From Emmonsiellopsis sp. PD_33 (taxonomy: Eukaryota > Ascomycota > Eurotiomycetes > Onygenales > Ajellomycetaceae): DNA of 61,543 nt. The notes below the pieces were generated by a model, which saw only the letters and a program-made list of their open reading frames with translations, had not been told where the DNA came from and made no database searches. Shown one piece after another: positions 24,239-36,110 of this stretch; the first letter of the stretch is position 1, and each line of letters opens with the position of its first letter. The DNA lies in the NCBI GenBank assembly GCA_032988165.1, contig JANTQF010000206.1, positions 1-61,543 on the forward strand, given 5' to 3'. Made by a program: the position numbers and the translations under genes.

Positions 24239-25573
24239 TGAGTCCATGGGACATACTGAGGTGAGATGGAGACTGCGACAAGCTCCGCCGAGTGAACTGT
24301 TTTTGGGGAGCGTTTCCATTCCCTCCTTATGGCGCCGAAGGAGAATGAGCGCAGGTTTTGTATTGGGCGCATGTTGAATTGCTGTCTATCTCTATCTTGC
24401 TTTGACGATGAGTAAGAAATCCTGTTTTTACAAAACCAAAGGAGAAACCAGGGCTCTTAATGCCATGATTCCCTGACGGTTGGCTTTGGATATCCTGTGA
24501 TATGAGATAATGATAACCTCTAGTTATGTGGCCAAAATGCTTCTGGATATGATATATACCACGAAATGACCGCTATAGATCATAGATTTGGGTATATGTT
24601 CTATCATGCATGATTGCCCAGCCTCAAGGAATATCAAGTCCGTCATACTACTACCATTTAACGAGTAGCTGGCTTTGCGAGAAGGGGAAGCAAATTGCAA
24701 GAAAGGTGTTCGTAGCAACTTCTCGTCATATCAAGACCCGGGACAGGAATGGATTTCGTGAATGTGTGTTTTAAAATGCTGCCTGCCCATGAGCCCCTCA
24801 GTGTGTTCGAAGGCATTGCAGACCCTAGGTCGCGTGACATCACTCAAGTTCACACTAATCAGGTCACACCATTTTGCCAAGACTCCCAATCAGGATGAGG
24901 AATCCACAATTAGCAGGGACAAAGCCAACATAAATATTGCTTCGCTTCGCTCCGCAAATTAACTACAAGCAAGAAAAGCGAATCAGCAGGTTTGTTTGAC
25001 CAATTATCTAACTACCATTGATGAATTTAATCTTCTCTCTCTTTAATTATGGAAAGATGGAAAATTTTTGAGCAGAATGCGCTATCATGTGATGTCACGT
25101 GCACCCTCATCAATTGGAACCTTGGAAATCTCGGGGGGAGTTGGGGGGCGCGGGGTGGTAGGGGGTGATAGGGGCAGTAGGGGGCAGTAGACTGTAGGGG
25201 GGAGGGGGCGGCGCAAGCCTGGAGCGAGCAAAGCGAGCGCCATACGACTTGTCCTATCAGAATCTATTGGTTTAACCTTGGAACAGCCCCCGCCTCTTTC
25301 AATCGAGCTAATGAAACCGTGCAAAACTCTCCGAGAAAAAACGGACTCGGGAAAAGGCACAGCCGTGCAGCTCTCCTTTTTTTTAATCATCTCTCTCCTC
25401 ATCATCACATCGCTATCTGCAAGTGCTGTGATCACATCGCTTCCCATACACTCACTTTTCTACTGTTTCTTTCATATGTCCCCTCCCGAAACTCGTACCA
25501 ACGAGCTATATAACTAGCACCGCCCCTACCTCCTTGCGACGATAGCAGCGGGCCGCGGGCCGTCAGCATCCGG
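24239..25573. other. Intergenic region with a G-rich tract
   Basis: No gene recognised. It contains a strongly G-rich stretch at 25133-25209, annotated separately, and T/C-rich leader-like sequence before the next gene. Confidence 0.4.
25133..25209 (+). other. G-rich tract with G-quadruplex potential
   Basis: Within about 77 bp there are at least eight runs of four to six G separated by short loops (patterns such as GGGGGGAGTTGGGGGG and GGGGCAGTAGGGGGCAG). It lies about 370 bp upstream of the membrane-protein gene. The G-quadruplex is an inference from composition. Confidence 0.5.
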
Positions 25574-26377
25574 ATGGACGCCCCCCGAAGGAATCTGGAC
25601 AGCGAGGGCTTGCAGCCGGTGGTCAACTATATGGGGATGGATGCCCCGGAACGAAATTTGGACAGCGAGGGCCTGCAAGTAGTCCCTCCGAAAGAGAACT
25701 CACATGGCTGGGCTGTTCTGGCAGACCACAAATCAGCTACACCTTCATCTCCATCAACCATCCTTGGCGTGCGGAGGAAAGTTTTTTATATATACCTGGC
25801 CGTTCTCGTTCTTGTTATTGCCGTAGCAGCCATCGGCGGCGGAGTGGGCGGGTCGGTGGCTTCCAGGAGTAAAGACGAACCCGCATCGGAATCATTATCA
25901 TCATCGTCGTCGTCGTCGTCGTCATCGTCATCGCCGTCGCCCACACCACCACCGACGTCAACCGTCAGCCCGCCAGTAACCAGCACATCGAGCTCCTCGT
26001 TCGTAACATCCGGAACCACCGGGATAGCACAAAACGTGTGTCCCGACGCGAACCAAACGGACGCCAAAGCCAGTAATGGCGTCTCCTTCAAGATCTTCTG
26101 CGGCATGGACTGGTACAAAAACCTCGCTGGCATCGATGGGGGGAGGGTCCAAGACCTTGACTTTGGGACTTTCCAATATACGCTGCAGGAGTGCCTGGAC
26201 CAGTGCACAGAATATAACCGCGCAGCTCAACGCAAGTGCAAGGCAATTTCCTACCAGGCGAACCTGACCTCGGCAGCTGGGGGCGGACATAAGAACTGTT
26301 ATCTGAAGGATAGGGCTGGGGTGTATGCTCGGGCTGAGTGGACGGCTTTGTCTGCGAGTATGAATGAGGATGAATGA
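25574..26377 (+). CDS. Single-pass membrane protein with Ser-rich stalk and Cys-rich outer domain; function unknown
   Basis: Single exon, 267 aa. The first 38 residues contain a 14-residue segment twice (MDAPRRNLDSEGLQ at 1-14 and MDAPERNLDSEGLQ at 22-35). A juxtamembrane RRK precedes one transmembrane helix (about 70-95, FYIYLAVLVLVIAVAAIGGG). A serine run encoded by TCA/TCG repeats and a Ser/Thr/Pro stalk (about 105-150) suggest O-glycosylation. The C-terminal ~115 residues hold eight cysteines (CPD, FCGMDW, LQECLDQC, KCKAISYQ, NCYLKD) in an order reminiscent of PAN/apple-like WSC-type extracellular domains, and two N-glycosylation sequons (NQT, NLT). Basic residues before the helix predict a type II orientation with the Cys domain outside. 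I do not recognise a named family. Confidence 0.75.
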   Translation: MDAPRRNLDSEGLQPVVNYMGMDAPERNLDSEGLQVVPPKENSHGWAVLADHKSATPSSPSTILGVRRKVFYIYLAVLVLVIAVAAIGGGVGGSVASRSKDEPASESLSSSSSSSSSSSSPSPTPPPTSTVSPPVTSTSSSSFVTSGTTGIAQNVCPDANQTDAKASNGVSFKIFCGMDWYKNLAGIDGGRVQDLDFGTFQYTLQECLDQCTEYNRAAQRKCKAISYQANLTSAAGGGHKNCYLKDRAGVYARAEWTALSASMNEDE

Positions 26378-27958
26378 GGATGAGGATGGGGACGGCGGGT
26401 GTTTTTTTTAAGGAACATACTGGTACCTTTAATTCTTAGTATTTTCCCTTCTCCATTGTACATACATACATTATAATTATACCCTTTGATTTCATAGTTT
26501 TCCACCTGCTGAACTATTTTTTTAATCCATTGGCACCTATTACTGTCTACCTGTGTATCTAGAAGAACTAGAACATGCATGACCAATATCCACACACCAA
26601 CATTGATTTTGCATTCATGTATATATATAGAACCTAGGTCTCCATTAATGAAATTTCTACAATACCACAGCACCCCGTGCTGCTATTCATCTTAATTGTG
26701 AATATAATCATATACCATTTTCTTGGATTGAATAGGAATGGGCCAGATTACGATGGGTTATGGCGAAGAGGGCTTGAAAAGATGTATGCATATTACAGAC
26801 TGATGCGTTGGATATCCCTTCGCAGACCCATAATCTCCCCGCCTACATTCTCATAGCCATGTTCCGCCGTATAGGGGAAGAGTCCCCTATATAGGGAAGT
26901 TTTAGTCACTTGAATCTTGTCGCAGCTCAGTACAAATCCACATATTTTCCCTCTTATGAAAGCATCCGGCTGTATTGAACTTGATAAACATCCAGCTCCT
27001 AAAAGCTAGCTGTTTACTACTAATTGTTTCTACAGATCAGAGTTACCCACATTGTCAGGGAGCGTATTTTCATGTGTCTATCTCCACTGGGCAGTGAACC
27101 GCTTCCAATGCTGTTCTACATGTTTCATTAGGTGCATTATCTGCATCTCTACCTTTCAGTAGCTTTATAGGGAATGTAACAAGATCATGGTGTTTCTCCT
27201 TCTTACAGTAAGTAGATGACGATGTCAGCCTTATTATTACTAGTGCACACTAAAAATGAGACCAACTCCTCTACTCCCAAGTATTCCAAATATCATTCTG
27301 TGCTAAAATGGCAGCTAACTACTTGGCTGTTATGTTCAGGCGGCCTAATCCCCTATCAATCCCCTAGCTGGTGACTGAATATGCCTGAGCGGTGGTGCAA
27401 TCGAGAATCTTGAAGCTTCCAGAAGAAGAATAGAGCCAGGCAGGGAGGGACATGGATGATGGGCTGGATATCAATCTATTATCCAGGTCCGTCTACTGGG
27501 CCATCTGCCCAATACCTTATCAGAGACTGAACTCGTGTTGGCCTGGTTAAAATAAGCCACACCCCACCCTTCCTTAGTCCTACCATCAACTCCCGGCTGG
27601 GATCCTGCATCAGAACAAGTAGACCAATAATTAGCAAGGGTGGAGAAAAGAAGGCAATGAAGCAGACAGTACGGAGTACATCCCACACCAGATGCGATCT
27701 TCAGCAACTGATGGATAAAAGCCAGGAGGATTCATGGAGGTTTCTCCAGTGCACTAAACTAGCTGTTTATAAGTTAGTTTATACACCAGTTGATTTCCTA
27801 TTACCTGAGAAATATGCATGGAGTCTCCGCACAAATCCCGTGCAAGAGGAAAAAGCGGATGGATTTGTTCCTGGCTGCTTTGGTTTGGCCAACTGGCCCA
27901 TCATGAATGATGGTAGGTCCAGACGCTGACCTGGGCATCTTTTCGACACGGTAGCTCT
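26378..27958. other. Intergenic region left of the transposon block
   Basis: AT-rich with ordinary CpG content and no supportable gene; open frames are short and overlap in several phases. It ends exactly at the target-site duplication of the Copia element. Confidence 0.4.
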
Positions 27959-27963
27959 CAAAT
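27959..27963. repeat. Target-site duplication of the Copia element, left copy (CAAAT)
   Basis: The same five bases CAAAT lie directly outside both LTRs (here and at 42655-42659), the 5-bp duplication expected from retroviral-type integration. Confidence 0.8.
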
Positions 27964-28253
27964 TATAAGAGGGTTGAACGTAGTTAGAGATATCCATGAG
28001 GAGAAAGATGATTGATTCCTTTGTCTAAGTTGGCAGATTTCACCACTATTTATAGCTACTGACATGTGATTGCTCAAGATAATGAAAATCTAAGATACCA
28101 TACAAAATAGGTGTAGAAAATAATAGGGACAATCAGTTATTATCACTATTAAGAAGGAAACAATGAAAAGACCATTGATGCAGAACTAAATAACTGAAAA
28201 ATAGAGGATCTACTCTGCAGGTGCTTGAGGTGCATATCATACTGCTTCTCACA
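27964..28253 (-). repeat. Copia 3' LTR (left copy)
   Basis: 290 bp, matching the copy at 42365-42654 over its full length with about 22 differences, all of them transitions. It is bordered by CAAAT on the outside and by the polypurine tract on the inside. Confidence 0.93.
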
Positions 28254-28264
28254 TACCCCCTCAG
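28254..28264 (-). other. Polypurine tract of the Copia element
   Basis: In element orientation CTGAGGGGGTA directly precedes the LTR start TGTGAGAAGC, the expected position of the plus-strand primer for reverse transcription. Confidence 0.8.
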
Positions 28265-28399
28265 TAGATTTCCAAGTGAAGTAGAGGTAATTCAATGGTG
28301 AAGAACTACCTCAATTTGGTGTATCATAGAGCAGAGCAAAGGTAATTCAATGGCAAAGAACTACCTTAATTTCACACTTATATCAACAAAATTAATGAG

Positions 28400-31300
28400 A
28401 CAGTGGAATTCCTTGTGAGCAGCATGAGGGAGGGATTTAGTGAAGCCATCTACTGGCATCTTTTTCATACCTATTCATTCAATAGATACTCAGCCTCATT
28501 GGACTTCTTGATAGAGCCAGTGACCATGAATATCAATATAGTAGAGTTTTGTAAGGACTCAGGGAGCTTTTTCCTTGAGAAGGCATATCACCTGGGTGTT
28601 ATCATTTCATATAATCAATATGCATTCCAGATCAAAACCAATTTGTTTAAAGAGATATCTCCACTAGTAGGCCTCTCTCACAGCAGCAGATAGGGCTAAA
28701 AGTTCTAACTCAGTAAAAGACATACTTACAGTTCATTGTTTAGCAGACTTCCAATTAATTGCACCTCCAAAAAGGGTGAATACCATGCCTTGTGTGCTTT
28801 AATAGGTAGTCATATCATCTGCAAATACAGCATCCATATAGATACAGAATGCCAGGCCAGCATCTTTAGAGGTTAGAGCACTATATTTAATAGTAAGATT
28901 TCAAGTTTGATATCTATAAGCAATGATGTGATGTATAAGGTCATCATGCTGTAGAGATAGGTAGATCATGTGATCAGCAAGAACCTCTGTAGTAAAGATG
29001 AGATCAGGCCAAGTTCCTATGGAAGGGTAGATAATAGAGCTGATACAGCACTGAAAGCCATGAATCTTCTGGGAGGATAGAAAACCTGAGTAAGAATATA
29101 CTGATTGAATAAGTATAGGCATGTGATAGGGTTTATAACATTCAACCCTAAATTTTACTACTATTTTGGCCATATAACTGTCCTGGCACAACCAAAGTTT
29201 TTGGGCCATATAATCACAAAGGACTCAAATTTCTAAAAACCACTTCACTTCTCTCATATCACAGAGTTTATAGGTGTTCATTAACTGGGCTGCAAAATTG
29301 ATGAATATCATTTTATGATATTAATGATAAATGATGATGATGTCATCAATGTAGAAGAAGACTATAAGTCCTAGTCCTATAAAAAGACAGGGCTCTTTGG
29401 GGACTTATGTCAGGCCAAGTTTTAATAACATTACTTTTAATTTGTCATTTCAACATAAGGGAGATTCAGAAAGGCCATATAGAGCCCTGAGGAGAAGCAA
29501 CACATATCCAGGAAATTCATAACCAGGGGGTAGTTTGATGTAGATCTTGTCAATGAGAATAGTATTAAGAAAGGCATTTACTGCATCATATTAATGAGTC
29601 TCTAGATTAAATACAGCCACAATAGCTATAATAAGGCAAAAGACTTTCAATACAAGAGTTGTAGATCTAGTCTCTGCTTTTTCATTTTTCTAAAGATCTC
29701 TGTGAATAATGATATAGGCCTTGAATTTGAGAAGGATTCCATTCATATTGAATTTGTATGTAAAAACCTACATAAGAGGTAGAGGTTTTTATTTTGCTTT
29801 GCATTCTAGAATGCACCTTTAGCACTTCTTTTCTTATAGAGCTTCATATTTAATCTGAGTAATATGTAATCATTTATTTTTGAATTTGTGATGTAAGGCC
29901 TCCTTCCAACCACAGAGCAAGGAAGGTAGGTTATCACAATGAAGAGAGTGAGATAGAGGTTCATCTATATGGGCTGTAGCAAATGTTTCATAGAATTCTG
30001 ATGACTGATCTATATGATCAAGTGTAGTAATATAACTGGTCTGCTCTGGGTTGATTTTTTGAATCCAATGTCCTGAGATTATGTGGTCAGTAGATATTTC
30101 ACTACATATTTCCCTAGCTAGAGTAGTAGGTAGCTCATTTGAAGATAATATGTCTGACTGAAGAGTTTCAAGTAACTAACCTAATAGGTCATTCATATTG
30201 ATATCATCATTAAGTGCAGTATCTAGATCATCTATCTGAGGAATTCTGCTAGTTGACATCATAAATTTAAGGAAACCTGATATTAGTGTAGGAGTTGGTT
30301 CTGAGGTTAGTAACACCTGAGAATTTAGTTCTAGCATTATTTTTGAAGTCATATTGACTGTTTTGGAGGAAGATGTTGAGGCATCAGAAGGTGTGCAGAT
30401 TTCAGTTTCATCTTTGGAACTTTTGAATTTCTGAACATCAAATTTGACACTTTTTGGAATGTCAGTTAGTGATAGTAAATCTACTGGTATCAGGGATGTT
30501 AAAGAAAGCTATTTAGGTAGGTCTTCAGGGTCAAAAAAGAAATCCTCATTGAAGATTATATCTTGTGTCTCTATAACTTTTCATTCTCTTGGGAGCCAGA
30601 TATGGAAAATATTATTCAATACATATCCAACTAGATGTCTGATTTTGGTGTGTGGGGCAAGTTTTCAGAGCTTTGGGATGGTTTTATCAAAGATGTACAC
30701 TTAGCATCCATATGCATGTAGGTGGCTTAGGTCAAGATCTATCAGTTTGCCAAGGTGAGAGGCTAGGGCTTGTATCAGAGTCTTCCATTCAAGCTGCTAG
30801 ACCAGTATTCAGTTAAGAAGATAGATAGTGGTCTTATATACCTCAGGTCAGAGATCTTCAGAGAGATTTACATCAATTCAAATTGTATGGCCTAGAGTAA
30901 TTATTATACTCCCTGAGTGTTCAGCTGCACTATTAGATTCAGGCATGCAGGGAGGTGAAGGTTCAATGTGAATGCTACAAGTCCTGATTTTTTCAAGGAA
31001 GACCTTTATAAGTGACATTTCTCCATCTATATGAAGGATTAAAACCTTCAAATTGTAGTGTCTTTCAACTTTATTAATGAATTTTTCAAGAAATGGCCTG
31101 TATTGGTCTTTTGTAGAAAGTGCCTCAGCCCAATAAGTGTGGGTAAGGGGGTTGTAGATGTGAGCAAGATAGTAATCTTTATTATAGGCTAGAGATATAT
31201 GGGTAAGATCAAAATGAATGACTTCAAAGGGTTTATTGCCTCTATTCATTGGTTTCCTAGATATCTGGAGGTGAGATTTTCCTAAGGTGCAGGCCATGCA

Positions 31301-32727
31301 GTCAGCAGTTTTTAGGCTGTTAGTAAGGCAGGCCCCTATCATGGATTCAGATAGATGTTGAAGAGCTTCCAGACTGAGATAGTCAAGGCATTTATGCTAT
31401 AGGGCTATTATTGTCAGTATAGAAAGCCAAGGAAGCATTTAGGTAGCAAAGACAGTACTATCTGGAGGGTTATATTCAAAAATGAATTTTTCATAGTGAC
31501 ACTGTAGTAGGAATTGAACATTGTCTTTCTTATTAATTAGCTTGCAGTTCAATTCATCTATCCCTATATTCTGTTGGTTAAATGCTGGGGCTACAGTAAT
31601 ATTCATGAAGAAGATAAGTGTATAAGCAACATCAAGTAGTGTATATAATTTTTCACTGTGGGGAGTCTGTAGGTGTACTGGGACATTGCCACAGCCACAG
31701 ATCAGAACTATAATATCTCTAGCCTACATCTTTTCATTGATAACACAAAAATCCTGAAAACATCAGTAGTCATTACAAACATGCTGATTTGCTCCATTAT
31801 CATATATAAAGCTATTCTTGAGAGGGTAGTTATCAGTCCAAGAAAAATCATTACTAAGAACAACTGGGGTAGTTACAAATGTGCTGTTAAAGGCCTCACC
31901 TGTATCTCTAGCAGATTCAGATTTGAAAGCAGTAGCAATATTAGCATCATTTTTTAAGGTTACTGGGGTCTTCAAATTTGATTCCTCACCTACTTTCTTA
32001 TCCTTTTTGAACTTTGCTATAGCTTTTTCTGCTATCTTTTTGATCTTCTTGTTTGATTCTAGGATCTATTTGACCTTTTTCTTGGTATCAGGATTCAAAA
32101 TGAAGTTTTTTAGGTGAATAATAGAGTTGAGATAGAAGTATTTAGCAATTGAATGTTTTCCTCTGCAAGTACATGTCCATTCAGATCACTGAGAATCTAA
32201 TTGATTACCCCCTGAGTTTTACTGTGAGTCTGATGGTTTTTCCATGTCTTTCCCTCCTGCCTTCATGCTATTAAACATTGCAAATGCAGCTGACATTTAG
32301 TTATAGGATTCTTCAGTGCTAGTAGTACAGAGTTTGTCACAGAATCTCTCCACCAAAATATTAACTGAGATCAGCTCTTTTCCAGCTTTTTCATGTTTAA
32401 GAATGCTAGATCTCTGGATCTGGCTTCAGTTGGCATTGATTTTAGTGGTAGCTTCAAGAAACTTAAATATAGTAGAATATTTACTCTTATGATCCTCTAT
32501 ATTATATTCAACAATTTTCTTTTGTGCCACCTGTTAGCATCTCATTCAGTTAAAAGAATTCTCATTTTTCAGACCAGCAGAGAGTTTGATATAGTTGTTA
32601 CTGAGTTCAACTTCTTTCTAGTAGTTAGTAGGAGCTTTTTCTACTTTGAGCAGACAAATCATTTCCTAAGGATTTATCTCATCCCCCAGACATTGCTGTA
32701 CATCTCAAGATATATGCTCAAGAATGT
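28400..32727 (-). pseudogene. Copia gag-pol remnant (3' part of gag, protease, integrase, reverse transcriptase, RNase H)
   Basis: Read on the minus strand, the frames are broken by many stops, yet the domain order is clear. A zinc-knuckle remnant lies near 32160-32200. The protease active site lies near 31780-31800 (FIYDNGANQHVCND, with Asn where the family has Ser). The GAG-pre-integrase zinc module (H..C near 31390, CMACTLGKSH near 31280-31300) is followed by the integrase core (VIHFDLTHIS, with the downstream HIDGE). RT motifs DAVNAFLN, KLPPGYEFPG, LRALYGLSESP (about 29440-29590) and catalytic FFYIDD (YIDD at 29342-29353) come next, then the fragment KLWLCQDSYMAKI near 29190. An RNase H trace TELELLALSAA lies near 28690. 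The 5' part of gag lies beyond the hAT insertion at 41968-42122. It is not functional. Confidence 0.9.
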
Positions 32728-32735
32728 ATATTGAT
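32728..32735. repeat. 8-bp target-site duplication of the hAT insertion, left copy (ATATTGAT)
   Basis: ATATTGAT directly precedes the left terminal inverted repeat and recurs directly after the right one at 41960-41967. An 8-bp duplication is the hallmark of hAT-superfamily insertion. Confidence 0.9.
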
Positions 32736-32755
32736 TAAAGCTGCTACTGAGATGG
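32736..32755 (+). repeat. hAT left terminal inverted repeat
   Basis: TAAAGCTGCTACTGAGATGG; its inverted partner is at 41940-41959. Both mismatches between the copies are transitions. Confidence 0.88.
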
Positions 32756-32990
32756 GATTTCCCATGGGATTTCCCATCCCATGGTATTATGGGATGGAAT
32801 GGGAAAAAATAGTTCATCTCATAAGATTTTATCTGTGAGATGGGACAAACCATGGGATTTTAAATTTTCTATGGGATGGGACATGAGATTTCAATTTTCC
32901 TATGGGATGGGACATGGGAATTCATCCTGGCTATGGGATGGAATATGAGATTTCACCTCATGGGATGAGAATTCCCATCCCACCAAGCAT
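32751..32990. repeat. Subterminal motif array, left end of the hAT element
   Basis: About 240 bp contain many copies of (A/T)GGGATGGGA(C) in both orientations (TGGGATTTCCCAT, CCCATCCCAT, TATGGGATGGGACATG several times). hAT transposases usually bind repeated subterminal motifs, so these are probably the transposase-binding sites. Confidence 0.6.
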
Positions 32991-33269
32991 CCACTAGGCC
33001 TAATCATGTGATCTGTTGAGGTAACAAGAAAAGATAATAGGCCACAAAAAAAAAAAAAAGGCAAAAGCATCTTTTGACTACTCATAATACTTTACCACTT
33101 CATATCTACTGAGCTACTATCAGGATTGTATGCAGAATCATCAACATGGTAAAGGTTCCAGGCAGGGGCATTACAGCCATCCAAGGACTGAATGCTGGAC
33201 AACCCTCTTACCCTGCCACTTAAATAGCTAGCAGGACCACTCAATTCACAGGTGTTGATATGATGGTGG

Positions 33270-33355
33270 TGGAGAATCTCACACTAGGAGTTGAACAGAC
33301 AGTCTGTGGTCAGCTAGGTACTCCACCTCAATGACTGCTGAGCCATGATGTGTGA
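33270..33355 (-). repeat. tRNA-like degenerate sequence
   Basis: On the minus strand a box-A-like TGGCTCAGCAG is followed about 45 bp later by a box-B-like TGTTCAACTCC, and the segment is closed by TCACAC/GTGTGA that can pair as an acceptor-like stem. The T and anticodon stems are not intact. Probably a tRNA-derived (SINE-like) relic within the hAT element. Confidence 0.3.
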
Positions 33356-33420
33356 TTTTAATTGTGTCAGTATATGTCATGTTTTTAACTCTATTAAAAA
33401 ATTCCCAGTAGTCACATGCC

Positions 33421-33907
33421 AAAAAAAAAAAAAAAAAGCTCACTGCATGGTTCAAACCCTGGCCTATATTTCAATGAGGTTACAAAAAAAGCATCATCAG
33501 TCATTAGTGCAGTGATTACTCATTATGCTAATGATGGATGATGCTGTTAGTGCTGATCTGAATTATATGATATAGCTCATCACATGCAAAAAAAAAAAAA
33601 AAAAAACAAAGCCTACTGCATGGTTTGAACCCTGACCTACATTTCAATGAGGTTATAAAAAAAGCATTGTCAGTCATTAGCACAGTGATTACTCACTATG
33701 CTAATAACAGACAATGCTGTTAGTGCTGACCTGAATTATATGATATAGCTCATCACATGCAAAAAAAAAAAAAAAAAAAACAAAGCCCACTGCATGATTT
33801 GAACCCTGGCCTACATTTTGTATAGGTTTAAAAAAAGCATCATCCATCATTAACCATTATAGTAATGATAGATGATGCATGTTAGTGCAAACCTGAACTA
33901 AATTATA
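33421..33907 (-). repeat. Three tandem ~170-bp repeats with Pol III-like A/B boxes and T-runs
   Basis: Units at about 33421-33587, 33588-33760 and 33761-33907 share a 17-20 nt A-run, GGTTCAAACCCTGGCCTA (or its transition variants), a GCATCATC..TCATTAG..AGTGATTACTCA segment and AATTATATGATATAGCTCAT. Read on minus, each has a box-A-like TAGCATAGTGAG, a box-B-like GGTTTGAACC and then a long T-run, the layout of a Pol III transcript. Unit 1 has CA where units 2 and 3 have TG in TTCGAA-derived cores, which points to a lost CpG. Confidence 0.55.
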
Positions 33908-34369
33908 TTCCTTGCCTCAACCCTGCCTGTAGATTTGACATGATGAGATTCCCAGAGACTATGATAGCATATTGATGCAGTACACAAATAATATGAGATG
34001 TAATGACTAAAGGTAACAGTCTCAGCATACTATATTTCAGGTGCCTCCTCTGAACACTAAGTTATCAATCACCACCTCAAAATTCAGTATCTCTTCCCAT
34101 ATCCTCCTTCATCTGGCTATACTTACATGTGAGAACCATCCTAATGAACACTTCTCTGCTAGTTATTTCTCTTTAGATGTAAGTTTCTCCTTCTCCACTA
34201 CAACATCTATATCATCACTCTCTCCATTATTATCAGCCTCATCCTCTGCTGCATTCTTCTCATTCTACTCCTTCTCTACCTGCAGCCACTCCCTTTCATT
34301 TGCATGCTTCACCAGTATGATCTTATGCATTGTCTTTCCTGATAATGATGACTACTCCCATGAGACAAC

Positions 34370-36110
34370 ATAATAGCCCACACTGAACTGCTGTTCAATC
34401 CCTACACTCCCAATTGGAATTAATAGAATGTTTCTGGCCATCAATGCAACAGTTAGATATATTGATTCAATTGCCTTCTATACTAATAAGATATTTCCCT
34501 CTGGACTAAGACTGTTGTTTAGATACCAATCAAATTCATTGACACAAATAACTGAAGGTGACTGCTGGTGTAGTGTAGAAAACAATTGATGAGCCTGGGA
34601 AGTTATTAGTACTAAGTAAATCAAGAAAATGAAAGAGGGTAAATACCTACCCACAGTTGATTATCAGTAGTTGCAGGTTGACAAGGTAAATACCATTTTT
34701 CATAGTATGCCTTTACACACTGTAATGATTGAGCTTTTATCTCTAGCTCCTATTCCTCACCATTATAGGCCAGTAATTGTAAACATGGGTTCAGAACTGC
34801 AGTAGTATAGTAAATCTCCCCCATACTATCATCAGCATTAGTATCTGAATAGTACTCCTTCAGTTTATTATATGTAGCTTTCAGTGCAGTCTCCAAGCTA
34901 TTCTGAATGGTTAGGATTTCATAGGTTGCCTCAGAAAGCTGTTCATCAAGGTAGTTAAATAGTACATTATAGATCAAAAATGCATTGTGGATGAGTGGTG
35001 TGTCTGTATCTGAGAGGGCCTTGGTAATCTGCCAGAATGAATAAAGCAGGGTAATAACATACATAATGAGCTGCCATTCATCATTACTCAACCAGAGATA
35101 GTGGAGCTTGAAGTTATCCTGAGTCACCACCTAGTGATGAATTGGATCCCTGAGTCACAGCACACAGATGCACATAAGATATGTTGAGCTCCACCAGGTC
35201 TTAACATCCTGGATCATTTGGAGCTTAATGTGCTCTGGCTGGAGCTTCTGAAAGCTTTTAATTCATTAGGGAGAACTTGAGAGGGTATTGGCAAGTAGGT
35301 GTAACTGGTCAAATAATTGAGGGATTAGAAATACTGTTGGACCATTACCATGAACCATTACATATCTTTAAGAGTGTATAACTGAATGAGATCTCCCCTC
35401 TATCACTCATGTTAATATCATTCTCATGAAATGTCTGTAGGACATTATCATTTATCAACTCAATTTGTAGGTCTCCAACTAGTTGTTTTACTATTAGCTA
35501 CACAATATGAGCTACACAAGGAAGTTGATACATCTTGGCATCTCAATGAACTCTATCCTCTGCATACAGGCATTTCTCTAAGGATGCTACTAATGTATTA
35601 TTGTTCACTGCATTATCAGCTGTGAGAGTAAAAATGTCATCTTTAATCTGTATATTATATATGCACTGCATCACATATCCTGCCATATTATCATCAGTGT
35701 GCATATCACTAAGATGCTCAAACCCAATTAATGCCTCTATGTACTCCCATTTCTGGGTAACATAGTAGCCTTTGACACAGAGAAATGCCAAACTATTTAT
35801 ACTTGTTCATGCATCCAAGGCCAGTGCAATCTTTATGTTGGGGATTCAGTTCAGGAGCAGGTCTTTCATCATCATTTCATAGGAGTTATTCAGCTCTTTT
35901 CATAGGGCAGTCCATTTTAGGAGGAAGGCCTCAACTTCACTGTTGCCATACACTAGTAACCACCAGAGATTGGGATTCTGTATGGCATGAAATGCCATGT
36001 TCATTGATAGAAAGACACAGAGGAGGAGGGTTCAGTAGTTTTCTTTGTTGAATGGCAGTGTCTCTGCTTACAGTTACTTGCATGCAGGGTTTTGCTGAGA
36101 TGAAAGGATT
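34370..36110 (-). pseudogene. hAT-family transposase, decayed
   Basis: On the minus strand the recognisable pieces come in the right order. NIKIALALDA then FLCVKGYYVTQKWEYIEALI with GFEHLSDMHTDDNMAGYV (about 35700-35870) is the RNase H-like catalytic start. TLTADNAVNNNTLV (about 35590-35640) is the conserved Asp/Asn motif. FKLHYLWLSNDEWQLIMYVI (about 35050-35120) with the following helical part is the insertion domain. The C-terminal dimerisation region reads LMARNILLIPIGSVGIEQQF, about 34400-34470. Stops and frame breaks separate the pieces; CpG loss explains most of them. A BED-type zinc finger expected upstream cannot be recognised with confidence. The element is therefore non-autonomous now. 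Confidence 0.8.

Noticed and set aside
34041..34373. 110-codon Ser-rich plus-strand frame inside the hAT element
   Set aside because: It is antisense to the acidic 3' part of the transposase region and reflects its complementary composition.
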